Assembly: GCA_015680685.1 (NCBI GenBank) | Contig: MNCI01007937.1 | Location: 1,244,007-1,303,960 of the forward strand | From: Gnetum montanum | Taxonomy: Eukaryota > Streptophyta > Gnetopsida > Gnetales > Gnetaceae | DNA: 59,954 nt | Direction: 5' to 3' | Part shown: positions 59,426 through 59,954 of the stretch, piece by piece | Numbering within the stretch: position 1 is the first letter of the stretch | Layout: every line of letters starts with the position of its first letter | The notes under the pieces: generated by a model | Databases searched by the model: none | What the model was told of the DNA's origin: nothing | The model's input: the letters and a program-made list of their open reading frames with translations, nothing else | Made by a program: the position numbers and the translations under genes

Positions 59426-59877
59426 GCCTTCCTCAAACCCATCTTGGTGGTGATTGAGCTAATGGAACTACTATGTTGCATCCACATCCTAGGGCCTAAC
59501 ACCACACCTCCAAACATGACTTTGAAGCATGGCTTCTTATGGTTTAGGCTAGGGGCATAAGAGTTCTTAACTTTTCTGCTATAGAACTTTAGTGTGATGA
59601 TATGATCACACTTATCAACCTACATAGTTGCCATCATCATTGAGACCTTGTTGCCCCAATCATCAAGCTTGATCGTCAAGTTCTTAGAAGATGATCCTAC
59701 AATGCATGCAAAGGTTGAAGTCCTTGATAGCACTCATACAAGGGGGATTCATAAGTTGTTAAAGATTTGAGACATGCCAAAGTTCAACTTGTATAATGCT
59801 AACAACACTTTGCTAGTTAGCCACTGAGTCGACATTCTATTTTAGAACCCTCCTAGTACTATTTACCATGTAGAAGG
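59426..59877 (+). pseudogene. Antisense gene, copy 3 (element C), exon 1
   Basis: Homologous over the full exon to copy 1 (453 nt there, 452 nt here). It reads FLKPILVVIELMELLCCI, then FLWFRLGA*EFLTFLL*NFS, SHLSTYIVAIIIETLL, FLEDDPTMHAKVEVLDSTHT and a conserved end NPPSTIYHVEG where copy 1 has NPLGIVYYAEG. In both, an in-frame TAG precedes NP. The splice donor, GTAAGT in copy 1, is ATAAGC here, so it is mutated. T-rich intron-like sequence runs to the window end. Its strand is opposite to pol of C, the same relation as in A and B. In-frame stops show decay. Function unknown. Confidence 0.7.
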
Positions 59878-59954
59878 ATAAGCATTATTTTAAGTCTTTA
59901 TTTTTTTGCTACTTTAATTATTGGTTTTATTAGACTATTTGGTTTTAACATTTT

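Noticed and set aside
1-59954. tRNA, rRNA or microRNA genes
   Set aside because: No cloverleaf with A and B boxes and no rRNA motif was recognised. The only tRNA-related sequences are primer binding sites. The hairpin units of the arrays are too long-period and degenerate to call microRNAs.

Overview
This looks like intergenic DNA from a plant nuclear genome. It is AT-rich, CpG-poor and built almost entirely of old, nested LTR retrotransposons of the Ty3/gypsy group (Tat-like and Athila-like lineages). I see no intact host gene, tRNA, rRNA or CRISPR array. The very large elements, long spacers, heavy decay and nesting suggest a large genome, plausibly a gymnosperm; the species is inference only.

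Layout. (1) 1-11043: right part of a giant plus-strand Tat-like element, 'A'. It holds an antisense multi-exon pseudogene (45-2245, minus), a spacer, short repeats and two overlapping pol fragments (4819-7302 and 8248-10811) around an unassigned LTR-like block. (2) 11044-12710: an LTR shared by A and the next element. (3) 11044-36978: element 'B', LTR / PBS / gag-protease / antisense gene (18114-18564, minus) / tandem-repeat spacer / pol / LTR, about 18.7 kb once the insertion in its right LTR is subtracted. (4) 28997-36196: that insertion, 'N1', a minus-strand Athila-like element with both LTRs, gag and protease but no RT, RNase H or integrase. (5) 36979-38258: unassigned junction DNA. (6) 38259-44121 and 59073-59954: minus-strand Tat-like element 'C' (pol, short repeats, long tandem repeats, then after an interruption a third copy of the antisense gene at 59426-59877, plus). 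(7) 44122-59072: the interruption, 'D', a minus-strand Athila-like element with gag, protease, RT, RNase H and integrase. (8) 51003-56629: a third insertion, 'N3', inside D's gag; it is plus-strand and gag-only, with a perfect 5-bp target duplication.

The most interesting signal is the antisense gene. Three diverged copies lie at the same place, between gag-protease and pol, in opposite orientation to the retroelement. Copy 1 has two introns whose splice sites keep the reading frame. Between this gene and pol, elements B and C carry unrelated tandem repeats of similar period (about 175-210 bp), each with inverted repeats. Pol in all three Tat-like elements starts nine bases after a conserved AG|GA splice-acceptor-like site, so pol may be expressed by splicing, as in Ogre elements.

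All coding regions carry stops and frameshifts. Many stops are TAG, TAA or TGA where a sister copy has CAG, CAA or CGA, the expected result of deamination of methylated cytosine. Nothing here looks functional today, but N1 and N3 gag are only lightly damaged. There are five runs of N (11484-11508, 36545, 34041-34263, 51430, 57151), some of which look like assembly joins.
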